Shown here one piece after another: positions 1-6,220 of a stretch of 13,090 nt of DNA. The notes beneath the pieces were generated by a model that saw only the letters and a list, made by a program, of their open reading frames with translations, made no database searches and was not told the origin of the DNA. Made by a program: the position numbers and the translations under genes. The stretch lies in NCBI GenBank assembly GCA_002297665.1, contig DBMS01000172.1, positions 265 through 13,354 of the forward strand. The letters run 5' to 3'. The DNA comes from Holophagaceae bacterium UBA692. GTDB taxonomy: Bacteria > Acidobacteriota > Holophagae > Holophagales > Holophagaceae. How positions within the stretch are numbered: position 1 is the stretch's first letter; the number at the start of each line of letters is the position of its first letter.

Positions 1-350
1 AGGCGGTGGATCTCGTCGATGAAGAGGAACTCACCTTCCTCCAGGTTGGTGAGGATGGCGGCGAGGTCGCCCTTTTTTTCCAGCGCGGGAGCCTGGATCA
101 CCTTGCATGCGGAGCCCATCTCGTTGGCCAGCACGTGGGCGAGGGTCGTCTTGCCCAGGCCCGGGGGGCCGAAGAGCAGCACGTGGTCCAGCACTTCGCG
201 GCGCTTCTGCGCGGCCTGGAGGGCGATTTCGAGACGCGCCTTCACCTTCTCCTGGCCGATATATTCCGGCAGCCGCTGCGGCCGCAGCGAGTATTCGAAG
301 GGCTCCTCGGGCAGCGAGGGGTCGAGGTCCGGGTTCCTTGCGTGATCCAT
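1..350 (-). CDS. ruvB: Holliday junction branch migration ATPase RuvB (N-terminal part)
   Basis: RuvB is the hexameric AAA+ motor that, with RuvA, drives branch migration of Holliday junctions in recombinational repair. Reading the minus strand from the ATG at 350-348 gives 116 residues before the window ends. Visible features are the RuvB N-terminal block ending in LRPQRLPEYIGQEKVKARL (about residues 22-40), the Walker A motif GPPGLGKTT (61-69) and the Walker B segment FLFIDEIHR (108-116), all typical of the family. Roughly two thirds of the protein (sensor regions, small AAA domain, winged helix) lies off the left edge. A weak GAGG lies about 10 bases upstream of the start. The gene is divergent from the FHA kinase gene, with 115 bases between starts. 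The identification is near certain; ruvA or ruvC, if nearby, is outside the window. Confidence 0.96.
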   Translation of the reverse strand, partial: MDHARNPDLDPSLPEEPFEYSLRPQRLPEYIGQEKVKARLEIALQAAQKRREVLDHVLLFGPPGLGKTTLAHVLANEMGSACKVIQAPALEKKGDLAAILTNLEEGEFLFIDEIHR

Positions 351-439
351 GGGTAGATTGCCTCACGGCCGGAGAACCTTGTCTAGGACGTTGTCCACGT
401 AATCTTCGGTCCCGCCTAGTGTCGTCGAGACGTATCCCC

Positions 440-445
440 TATACT
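440..445 (+). promoter_or_regulatory. -10-like hexamer upstream of the FHA kinase
   Basis: TATACT matches the sigma-70 -10 consensus at 5 of 6 positions and stands out in GC-rich DNA. A start of transcription near 452 would leave a leader of only about 14 bases, just enough to hold the ribosome binding site. No good -35 box is seen 16-18 bases upstream (around 416-422), so this may be an activated or weak promoter. Confidence 0.4.
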
Positions 446-454
446 TTGTCCTTC

Positions 455-461
455 AGGGGGG
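455..461 (+). promoter_or_regulatory. Ribosome binding site fixing the GTG start at 466
   Basis: AGGGGGG lies 4-6 bases before the GTG at 466. It supports GTG as the start of the FHA kinase; no in-frame ATG precedes the FHA domain. Confidence 0.6.
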
Positions 462-465
462 CCTC

Positions 466-1989
466 GTGCCTGAACGGACGTCCATTTCCATCAGGGACCG
501 GCACGGCTTCGAACGGGCCGTGCCCGCGCAGAACGTCATGGTCCTCGGCCGCCAGAGCCAGTGCGACGTGGTGCTCTCCGACAGCATGGTCAGCCGCAAC
601 CACCTGAAGATCGAGTTCGCCGGCGAGGCCTGGTGGGTGGAGGACCTGGGGTCCTCCCACGGCACCTACTTCAAGGACCAGCGGGTCACGCGCATGGCCT
701 GGGAGCCCGGCAGCACCGTGCGGGTGGCGGACGGGGCCTACTACCTGACCCTGCGCTCGGAATCCGCCTTCGCCTCCGAGGTGAACCTCCAGGCCATCCT
801 GAAGACCGCCGGCCTCCTGGCGGGGGACACGGAACTGGACGACCTGCTGGAGCAGACCCTGGACCGCCTCCTGGCGATCTCCGGCACCGACCGGGGCTTC
901 CTCATGCTGCCCGAGGGGGGGGACCTGGTGGTCAAGGTCCAGCGCAACCTCGGCGCCGAGATGGAGAAGAACATCCACCTCTCCATGAGCAGCGTGCACA
1001 AGGTCTTCGAGCAGGGCGACGCGGTGTGGATCCACAACGTGGCCACGGACGAGGCCCTCATGGCCCAGAAGTCCGTCATCAACCTCCAGCTCAAGACGAT
1101 CCTCTGCCTGCCCCTGCAGGTGCAGGGCGAGCGCATCGGGGTGGTGTACCTGGACAGCCGGAAGATCGTCAGCGAGCCCGTGGACCGGCCCACCTTCGAG
1201 GCCATCGTCGCGCTCTGCGCCATCGCCATCGAGCGCACGCGGCTGGCGGAGGCGAACCTGCGCAACCAGGTGCTGGCCACCGTGGGCCAGGTGGCCTCCA
1301 GCATCGTCCACGACTTCAAGAACGGCCTGTTCGTGGTGGGCGGCCACGCCCAGCTGCTGGGCACCACCGTCAAGGACGACTACTGCAGGCACCACCTGAA
1401 CCAGATCCTTTCCGCCGTGGACCGGCTGGGCCGGCTCAGCGCCGACATCCTGGACTACGCCAAGGTGCGCGAGCCCAAGCGCGAGGCCGTGGAGCTGGGC
1501 GCCTACCTGGGCGCCATGCTGGAGCCCCTGCAGCCCCGCGCCGCCGAGGCGGGGGCGGCCCTTCGCTGCGAGGGCGAGGCGTGCCCGGTGAACCTGGACA
1601 AGCACCGCTTCGCGCGGGTCGTGGAGAACCTGGTGGCCAACGCCATCGATGCCCTGGAGGGCCAGGAGGGCGGCGTGGTGGGCCTTTCCTGGAAGCGCGT
1701 TCCCGAAGGCGCCCGCATCGTGGTGCAGGACAACGGCAAGGGCATCCCGAAAAAGGTTCTGAAGCGGATCTTCGAGCCCTTCTTCAGCCACGGCAAGCGC
1801 AAGGGCACGGGCCTGGGCATGGCCACGGTGAAGAAGATCGTGGAGGAGCACGGGGGCGCCGTGGAGGTGGTCAGCGAGGAGGGCCAGGGCACGGTGGTGA
1901 CCATCACGCTGCCCGACGCCTCGGCGAGGCCGGCCCAGGGGCCGGCGGAGGACTCCACCGACGAGTTCCGCATCCACGGTGGCCTGTGA
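466..1989 (+). CDS. FHA-GAF sensor histidine kinase (soluble, orphan)
   Basis: This is a 507-residue cytoplasmic histidine kinase with no signal peptide or membrane segment. An FHA domain spans about residues 24-97 (LGR at 27-29, SRNH at 43-46, GSSHGT at 62-67) and should read phosphothreonine. A GAF domain covers about 120-262. The phospho-acceptor helix has H282 in VHDFKN (281-286), resembling the HExKN/HDxKN type. The catalytic ATPase domain (about 378-482) has N392 of the N box (NLVANA), the G1 box DNGKGI (422-427), the F box FEPFF and the G2 box KGTGLG (446-451). All residues needed for autophosphorylation appear present. A Ser/Thr kinase input through FHA and a small-molecule or redox input through GAF are inferences. 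No receiver protein is encoded nearby. The stop overlaps the ispF start by four bases, implying translational coupling. In the FHA loop the usual Asn of NGT is His. Confidence 0.93.
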   Translation: MPERTSISIRDRHGFERAVPAQNVMVLGRQSQCDVVLSDSMVSRNHLKIEFAGEAWWVEDLGSSHGTYFKDQRVTRMAWEPGSTVRVADGAYYLTLRSESAFASEVNLQAILKTAGLLAGDTELDDLLEQTLDRLLAISGTDRGFLMLPEGGDLVVKVQRNLGAEMEKNIHLSMSSVHKVFEQGDAVWIHNVATDEALMAQKSVINLQLKTILCLPLQVQGERIGVVYLDSRKIVSEPVDRPTFEAIVALCAIAIERTRLAEANLRNQVLATVGQVASSIVHDFKNGLFVVGGHAQLLGTTVKDDYCRHHLNQILSAVDRLGRLSADILDYAKVREPKREAVELGAYLGAMLEPLQPRAAEAGAALRCEGEACPVNLDKHRFARVVENLVANAIDALEGQEGGVVGLSWKRVPEGARIVVQDNGKGIPKKVLKRIFEPFFSHGKRKGTGLGMATVKKIVEEHGGAVEVVSEEGQGTVVTITLPDASARPAQGPAEDSTDEFRIHGGL

Positions 1990-2471
1990 TCCGGGTCGGC
2001 CAGGGCTTCGACGTGCACCGCTTCGCGGAGCCCGATGCGGGGAGGCCCCTCGTCCTCATGGGCTGCAGGGTGGACCATGACCGCGGCCTGCTGGGGCACA
2101 GCGACGCCGACGTAATGGTCCACGCCCTCATGGACGCCTTGCTGGGCGCAGCCGGCCTGGGCGACATCGGCCAGCACTTCCCCGACACGGATCCCGCCTA
2201 CCGCGGCGCCGATTCCGTCGTGCTGCTGGCCGCGGTGATGGACGCCCTCAAGGCCGGAGGGTGGCGCGTCGAGAACGCCGACGTGTGCCTGATCGGGGAG
2301 CGGCCCAAGCTCGCCCCGCATCGGGAGGCCATGCGGGCCCGCATCGCGCCCGTCCTGGGGCTCGCGCCCCAGGACCTCAATGTCAAGGCCACCACCACCG
2401 AGAAGCTGGGCTTCACGGGGCGGGGCGAAGGCCTGGCCGCCCAGGCCGTGGTGCTCATCGGCCGAGACTGA
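1986..2471 (+). CDS. ispF: 2-C-methyl-D-erythritol 2,4-cyclodiphosphate synthase
   Basis: IspF converts CDP-ME 2-phosphate to MEcPP with release of CMP in the non-mevalonate isoprenoid pathway, working as a cytosolic trimer. The 161-residue product is of normal family length. Metal ligands are D9 and H11 (FDVHRF) and H46 (MVHALMD); GHSDADV (37-43) forms the substrate-binding loop. The family signature KATTTEKLGFTGRGEG is complete at 134-149. The start is GTG at 1986, which shares GTGA with the stop of the upstream kinase; this fits translation by re-initiation and needs no separate binding site. ispF is often next to or fused with ispD, but no ispD is in this window. The last 17 bases overlap the end of the convergent hsp20 gene. 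Confidence 0.96.
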   Translation: MIRVGQGFDVHRFAEPDAGRPLVLMGCRVDHDRGLLGHSDADVMVHALMDALLGAAGLGDIGQHFPDTDPAYRGADSVVLLAAVMDALKAGGWRVENADVCLIGERPKLAPHREAMRARIAPVLGLAPQDLNVKATTTEKLGFTGRGEGLAAQAVVLIGRD

Positions 2472-2922
2472 TCTCGATCTTCTTGGGCTGGACCTCGGGC
2501 ACCTTGGGCAGCGTCAGGGTGAGCACGCCGTCCTTGAGGTCCGCGGCCACCTTGCCGGCGTCCACCCCGTCGGGGAGGTTGAAGCTGCGCGTGAAGGACC
2601 CGTTGCTGCGCTCGAGGATGAAGACGTTCTCGTTGTCCCTGCGCGCGCGGGCCTCCCGCTTGCCGGTGATGGTGATGCGGTTGCCGGTGAGGTTGATCTC
2701 CACGTCCTCGCGGCGGATGCCGGGCAGGTCGGCCTCGAACACGTAGGCCTCGGGCGTCTCCCGGATGTCGAAGGACGGCGTGAAGGCCGTCTGGAGGTCC
2801 AGGTTGAAGTCCAGGTCCCGGAAGGGGTCCCACCGGAGGAAGTTCCTCATGAGGCCGGCGGGTTCGAAGGCGGGGGAGAGGGTGGCGGGGGAGGTGCGGG
2901 TGTCGCGGCGGTTGAGGATCAT
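2455..2922 (-). CDS. Small heat shock protein of the Hsp20/alpha-crystallin family
   Basis: This is a 155-residue ATP-independent holdase that binds unfolding proteins and forms large oligomers in the cytosol. The alpha-crystallin domain runs from about residue 49 to 140: FDIRETPEAYVFEADLPG opens it at 51-68, and DGVLTLTLPK (131-140) is the diagnostic late strand. A short N-terminal arm (1-48) contains the common WDPFRDL segment (31-37). The C-terminal tail holds an I-x-I motif (IEI, 149-151) that normally docks into a neighbouring subunit. The ATG at 2922 is backed by AAGGAG six bases upstream. The gene has its own promoter (-35 TTGACA at 3024-3019) and a leader of about 66 bases that may fold in two ways. 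It converges on ispF with a 17-base overlap and diverges from the propeller kinase gene. I see neither a CIRCE nor a HAIR heat-shock operator. Confidence 0.95.
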   Translation of the reverse strand: MILNRRDTRTSPATLSPAFEPAGLMRNFLRWDPFRDLDFNLDLQTAFTPSFDIRETPEAYVFEADLPGIRREDVEINLTGNRITITGKREARARRDNENVFILERSNGSFTRSFNLPDGVDAGKVAADLKDGVLTLTLPKVPEVQPKKIEISLGR

Positions 2923-2923
2923 G

Positions 2924-2985
2924 GGAATCTCCTTGGGTTGCGCCTGGAAACCACGGCCGGCCCGGGTTCCGGGTATGGATTCCAG
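2924..2985 (-). promoter_or_regulatory. hsp20 leader with two mutually exclusive pairings
   Basis: On the minus-strand transcript CTGGAA (2985-2980) can pair with TTCCAG (2949-2944) in a hairpin away from the start codon. The overlapping segment GGAATC (2983-2978) can instead pair with GATTCC (2929-2924), which lies between the ribosome binding site and the ATG and includes the last base of the site. Both stems are six base pairs and cannot form together. Heat-controlled leaders are well known for Hsp20 genes, but this does not resemble a ROSE or fourU element. A role as a thermosensor is inference. Confidence 0.25.
2929..2934 (-). promoter_or_regulatory. Strong ribosome binding site of hsp20
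   Basis: On the minus strand AAGGAG is followed by six bases and the ATG at 2922. Its last G is also the first base of a GATTCC segment that could pair with GGAATC at the 5' end of the leader. Confidence 0.75.
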
Positions 2986-2995
2986 CGGCGAAGAA

Positions 2996-3024
2996 AATAT
3001 GCGTGTTAACGACTAACGTGTCAA
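2996..3024 (-). promoter_or_regulatory. Probable sigma-70-type promoter of hsp20
   Basis: On the minus strand a perfect -35 box TTGACA (3024-3019) is followed by a 17-base spacer and CATATT (3001-2996, 4 of 6 matches to the -10 consensus). The overlapping TATTTT is an alternative -10 at a longer 19-base spacing. Transcription would begin near 2989. The region is AT-rich against its surroundings. The spacer contains an imperfect inverted repeat (3002-3020) that could be an operator. Confidence 0.55.
3002..3020. repeat. Imperfect inverted repeat in the hsp20 promoter spacer
   Basis: The arms CGTGTTA (3002-3008) and TAACGTG (3014-3020) match as an inverted repeat at 5 of 7 positions, with GTTA/TAAC exact at the core around a five-base centre. 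It fills the spacer between the -35 and -10 boxes, where a bound repressor would block RNA polymerase. It is neither CIRCE nor HAIR. The repeat is short and could be chance. Confidence 0.3.
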
Positions 3025-3136
3025 GACCCCCCTCTTCTTTTTTCTGTCCCCGAAACGGGTCGCATGTTTTTTTCATGACAAACCGGCGGAACGGGTGGGC
3101 TAAATTGGGTCAGGGTTCACCTCCCGTGGGGAATGC

Positions 3137-6100
3137 ATGCCCGAAGGTCGTCGTTGGTTGGCCAGATGTGTCCTGCTGGTCCTGGCCCTGGCCGGGTACC
3201 TTGGTGCCCAGGTGCAGACCTATCGCCATTTCGATGACCGGGACGGCCTTCCCCAAAGCCAGGTGACCGCGCTGCTGGAGGACCGCGACGGCTTCCTGTG
3301 GGCCGGCACGGCCGAGGGCGTGGCCCGGCTGGGGGCCTCGGGGTTCCAGTCCTTCGGCGCCAAGCAGGGGCTCATCGCGCTGGACGTCACCGACCTGATG
3401 CAGGACCGCGCCGGGGCCATCTGGGTGGCCGGCCAGGAGGGCGGGGTCGACCGCATCCTGGGCGGCCGCATCACCCATTACGGGGAGGCCCAGGGGCTGG
3501 CCGTCGCCAACGTCAACTGCCTGCTGGAAAGCGCCTCCGGCGAAATCCTGGCGGGAACCCGGCTGGGCCTCTACCGCCTGCGGGGCGGACGCTTCGAGGC
3601 GGTGGACCTTCCCGGCGGCTGGAACCAGCAGCCCATCTTCTCGATGGCCATGGACGCCCAGGGGCGCATCTGGCTGGGATCGCTCCGGGACCGCATCGCC
3701 CGGTGGGACGGGAAGACCCTGGCCGCCGGGGAGCTGCCCGGGCCCATGTCCTCGCGGTTCCGCCGCCTTCGCACCGACGCCTCGGGGCACGTGTGGGCCC
3801 TTTGCGCCGACACCCTCTATCGCCTGGGCCAGGGCCTGGCCTGGCATGTGGATCCCCTGCCCGGGCTGGACCGGAAGGTGCGGTTCCGCAGCGTGCAGGT
3901 CACGCCCCAGGGCGAGCTGCTGCTGGCCATGGACGCGGACGGGGCCTACCTGCGCAGCCCTTCCGGCAAGGGCCGCGTCCTTTCCTACCTGGACGGCCTG
4001 CCCCGGGAGGGGGTGGCCTCCGTCCTCAGGGACAGCCGGGGCGACCTGTGGCTGGGCACGGACGGCGCGGGCCTGCTGGCCGAGGCGGTGCCCGGCCTGC
4101 TGTGCCTGGACCGGGACCCGCGCACCGGAATCGGCCTGGGCCTTGGCACCGTGCTCTCCTTCGCCGAGTCCGGCCCGGACGGGATGCTCATCGGCGGAAC
4201 CTCGGGCCTTCGCAGGTGGGAGCGGGGCAGGGGCATCACCGGCGCCTGGGACCAGGCTTCGGGCCTGCCCAGCAACGTGGTGTGGGGCATCGCCCCGCGC
4301 CGCAAGGGCGGCGCCTGGATCTGCACCCACAAGGGCATGGTGGTCTGGGAAGGGGGCCGGATCCGCAAGGGGCCCCCGGAACTTCAGAACGTGTTCGTCT
4401 CCTCCCTTCTGGTCCACGGGGGCCGCCTGTGGGCGTGCACCTTCGAGCAGGGGCTCGTGGAGTTGGACCTGGACGGAAGGTTCATCGCCCGCCACCCGGC
4501 GCCCGCGGAAGTGGGGGAACCCACCATCCTCGCCATCGTCCCCCGGGGCAGGGGGCTCCTGGCCGCCACCCGGTACGGCGTCTACGCCTTCGAGGACGGC
4601 GCCTACCGGCCCGCGCTGCGGGGAACGCCCCTGGGCACGCGCTCCATCTCATGCCTCTACCAGGGCCCCGCGGGCGACCTCTGGGTTGGGACCGGGAGCG
4701 ACGGCGTCTTCGGCTTCCCCCAGGGCGAGAACGGGCCCTGCGAGATCTACGCCGAGGCCAACGCCCGGATCCACGGGCGCGTGGGCTGGGTCTCGCGGCT
4801 GGGCAACGGCGACCTGGTGGCGGGCCACGCCCGGGGACTCTCCATCCTGCGCGCGGCCTCCGCCGGTCAGCGGGTCATGCAGATCACGCGCAACCTGGGG
4901 CTCCTCTCGAACGAGACCTCGGATTCGGCCGTCTACCGGGACCGCCTGGGCCGCCTCTGGATCGGCATGACGGGGGGCCTGTGCATCCTGGACGCCGCAG
5001 CGGACCTGCCGGACCCCGGCCTGCCCAAGCCGAGGATCCTGGACGCCACGGTGGGCTCCCTCGCCTTCGGGCTGCCGGTCAACATCGTCCTGCCGCCCAC
5101 GCCGGGCACCCTCACGCTGCGGTTCGACGCGGCCAAGCCCCTCCTGCCCGAGAACCCCTCGTACCAGGTGTGGATCGACGGCGCCTGGCGCAGCGTGGAG
5201 CAGTCCAGCAACCTCTTCCAGATCGCCCAGCTGGGCCCGGGCGTCCTGCCCGTGCGGGTGCGGGCCGGAGACGGCCTTTCCTGGACGGAATCGGACACGG
5301 TGCGCATCCGGGTGCGGGCGGCCTGGTACCAGACGCCCTGGGCCCGCGCGGGGTTCGTGGCGGCCGGGGTGCTGGCGTTCCTCCTCCTGGTGGACGTGCG
5401 CATCAAGCAGGTCCGCAGGCGGGCCCGCATGCTGGAGATCAAGGTGCAGGAGCGCACCGAGGAGCTCACCCTGCGAAACCGCTCCCTGGAGCGGCTCCAC
5501 CACCAGCTCAAGCGCAGCCTGGAGGGCCGCGTCCAGCTCATGAACACCATCACCCACGACCTGCGTTCGCCGCTCACGAGCATCCTGATCTCCGTGGAGC
5601 GCCTGGAGGGCAACGAGGACATCGGGGGCCCGGGCAGGTCCGCCCTCAAGGTGGTGGCCCGGGAGGCCCAGCGCGTGGAGCGGCTCCTCAAGCACCTCCT
5701 GGACAGCAGCAGGGCCGAAAGCCTCACCGATGGGCTGAACTTCCGGGTGTGCCACCCCGGCGAGGTCATGGAGGGCCTGGCCGAGACCCTGCGCATGAAG
5801 GCCGAGGCGAGGGACCTCACGGCCCGCATCGCCCTGGACCCCATGGGGGACCGCACGTGGATCCTGGCCGACGCCGAGTCCATGCAGCAGGTGCTCTTCA
5901 ACCTCATCGAGAACGCCCTGAAGTTCACCCCCGCCCCCGGCGAGGTGGGCATCCGCTCGCGCCTGGAGCCGCCCTGCTGGGTGCTGGAGGTGTGGGACAC
6001 GGGCCGCGGCATCGACCCCGCCCAGGCCGCGGACCTCTTCAAGCCCTTCAGCCAGGCCCGGGAGGCCGACGCGACCCTGGGCTGGGGGCTGGGCCTGAGC

Positions 6101-6220
6101 ATCTGCCGGACCCTGGTGGAGGCCCACCAGGGCACCATCGAGGTGGCCAGCGAAGCGGGAAAGGGCTCCACGTTCAAGGTGTCCCTGCCCCTGGTCACGC
6201 CGGGCGCGGATCCGGCCTAG
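3137..6220 (+). CDS. Two-component sensor kinase with double seven-bladed propeller sensor (Reg_prop, Y_Y_Y, HisKA, HATPase)
   Basis: This 1027-residue membrane kinase has a signal peptide or anchor at residues 1-24 (RR followed by LARCVLLVLALAG). Fourteen propeller repeats of the form 'DGxLWxGTxxGxxxL' follow, near residues 49, 90, 132, 173, 214, 257, 299, 347, 388, 427, 470, 510, 556 and 602, enough for two seven-bladed domains. A Y_Y_Y domain (about 650-728) leads into one membrane helix (738-754) and a coiled linker. The kinase core has H807 in ITHDLRSPL, N-box N926 (NLIENALKF), G1 DTGRGI (954-959) and G2 GWGLGLS (982-988). The protein ends after the ATPase domain, with no receiver or DNA-binding domain, unlike the hybrid regulators of Bacteroides. 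The propellers should sit in the periplasm; the ligand is unknown. The start is ATG 3137, with only a weak GGGG upstream. The stop shares CTAG with the convergent cca gene. Confidence 0.94.
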   Translation: MPEGRRWLARCVLLVLALAGYLGAQVQTYRHFDDRDGLPQSQVTALLEDRDGFLWAGTAEGVARLGASGFQSFGAKQGLIALDVTDLMQDRAGAIWVAGQEGGVDRILGGRITHYGEAQGLAVANVNCLLESASGEILAGTRLGLYRLRGGRFEAVDLPGGWNQQPIFSMAMDAQGRIWLGSLRDRIARWDGKTLAAGELPGPMSSRFRRLRTDASGHVWALCADTLYRLGQGLAWHVDPLPGLDRKVRFRSVQVTPQGELLLAMDADGAYLRSPSGKGRVLSYLDGLPREGVASVLRDSRGDLWLGTDGAGLLAEAVPGLLCLDRDPRTGIGLGLGTVLSFAESGPDGMLIGGTSGLRRWERGRGITGAWDQASGLPSNVVWGIAPRRKGGAWICTHKGMVVWEGGRIRKGPPELQNVFVSSLLVHGGRLWACTFEQGLVELDLDGRFIARHPAPAEVGEPTILAIVPRGRGLLAATRYGVYAFEDGAYRPALRGTPLGTRSISCLYQGPAGDLWVGTGSDGVFGFPQGENGPCEIYAEANARIHGRVGWVSRLGNGDLVAGHARGLSILRAASAGQRVMQITRNLGLLSNETSDSAVYRDRLGRLWIGMTGGLCILDAAADLPDPGLPKPRILDATVGSLAFGLPVNIVLPPTPGTLTLRFDAAKPLLPENPSYQVWIDGAWRSVEQSSNLFQIAQLGPGVLPVRVRAGDGLSWTESDTVRIRVRAAWYQTPWARAGFVAAGVLAFLLLVDVRIKQVRRRARMLEIKVQERTEELTLRNRSLERLHHQLKRSLEGRVQLMNTITHDLRSPLTSILISVERLEGNEDIGGPGRSALKVVAREAQRVERLLKHLLDSSRAESLTDGLNFRVCHPGEVMEGLAETLRMKAEARDLTARIALDPMGDRTWILADAESMQQVLFNLIENALKFTPAPGEVGIRSRLEPPCWVLEVWDTGRGIDPAQAADLFKPFSQAREADATLGWGLGLSICRTLVEAHQGTIEVASEAGKGSTFKVSLPLVTPGADPA

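Noticed and set aside
439..1977. Long minus-strand open frame of 512 codons opposite the FHA kinase
   Set aside because: It is the GC-rich antisense shadow of a gene with complete kinase motifs; its translation is low-complexity His/Leu/Val-rich and shows no family motif.
561..1985. N-terminal extension of ispF to 636 codons, a possible fusion
   Set aside because: The extra part is an out-of-frame reading of the FHA kinase, low in complexity; IspF is complete from the GTG at 1986 and of normal length.
3049..3076. Hairpin CCCG-AAA-CGGG followed by a run of seven T as a terminator
   Set aside because: The stem is only four pairs, the T run is seven bases away, and no plus-strand gene ends nearby, since ispF stops at 2471.
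3075..3106. ATGACA ... TAAATT as the promoter of the propeller kinase
   Set aside because: The spacing is 19-20 bases and both boxes are imperfect; too weak to list as a promoter, though it is the best candidate seen there.
2923..3136. CIRCE, HAIR or ROSE control element upstream of hsp20
   Set aside because: None of the characteristic sequences (TTAGCACTC/GAGTGCTAA, CTTGAGT/ACTCAAG, or a ROSE-type U/G-rich terminal stem) is present.
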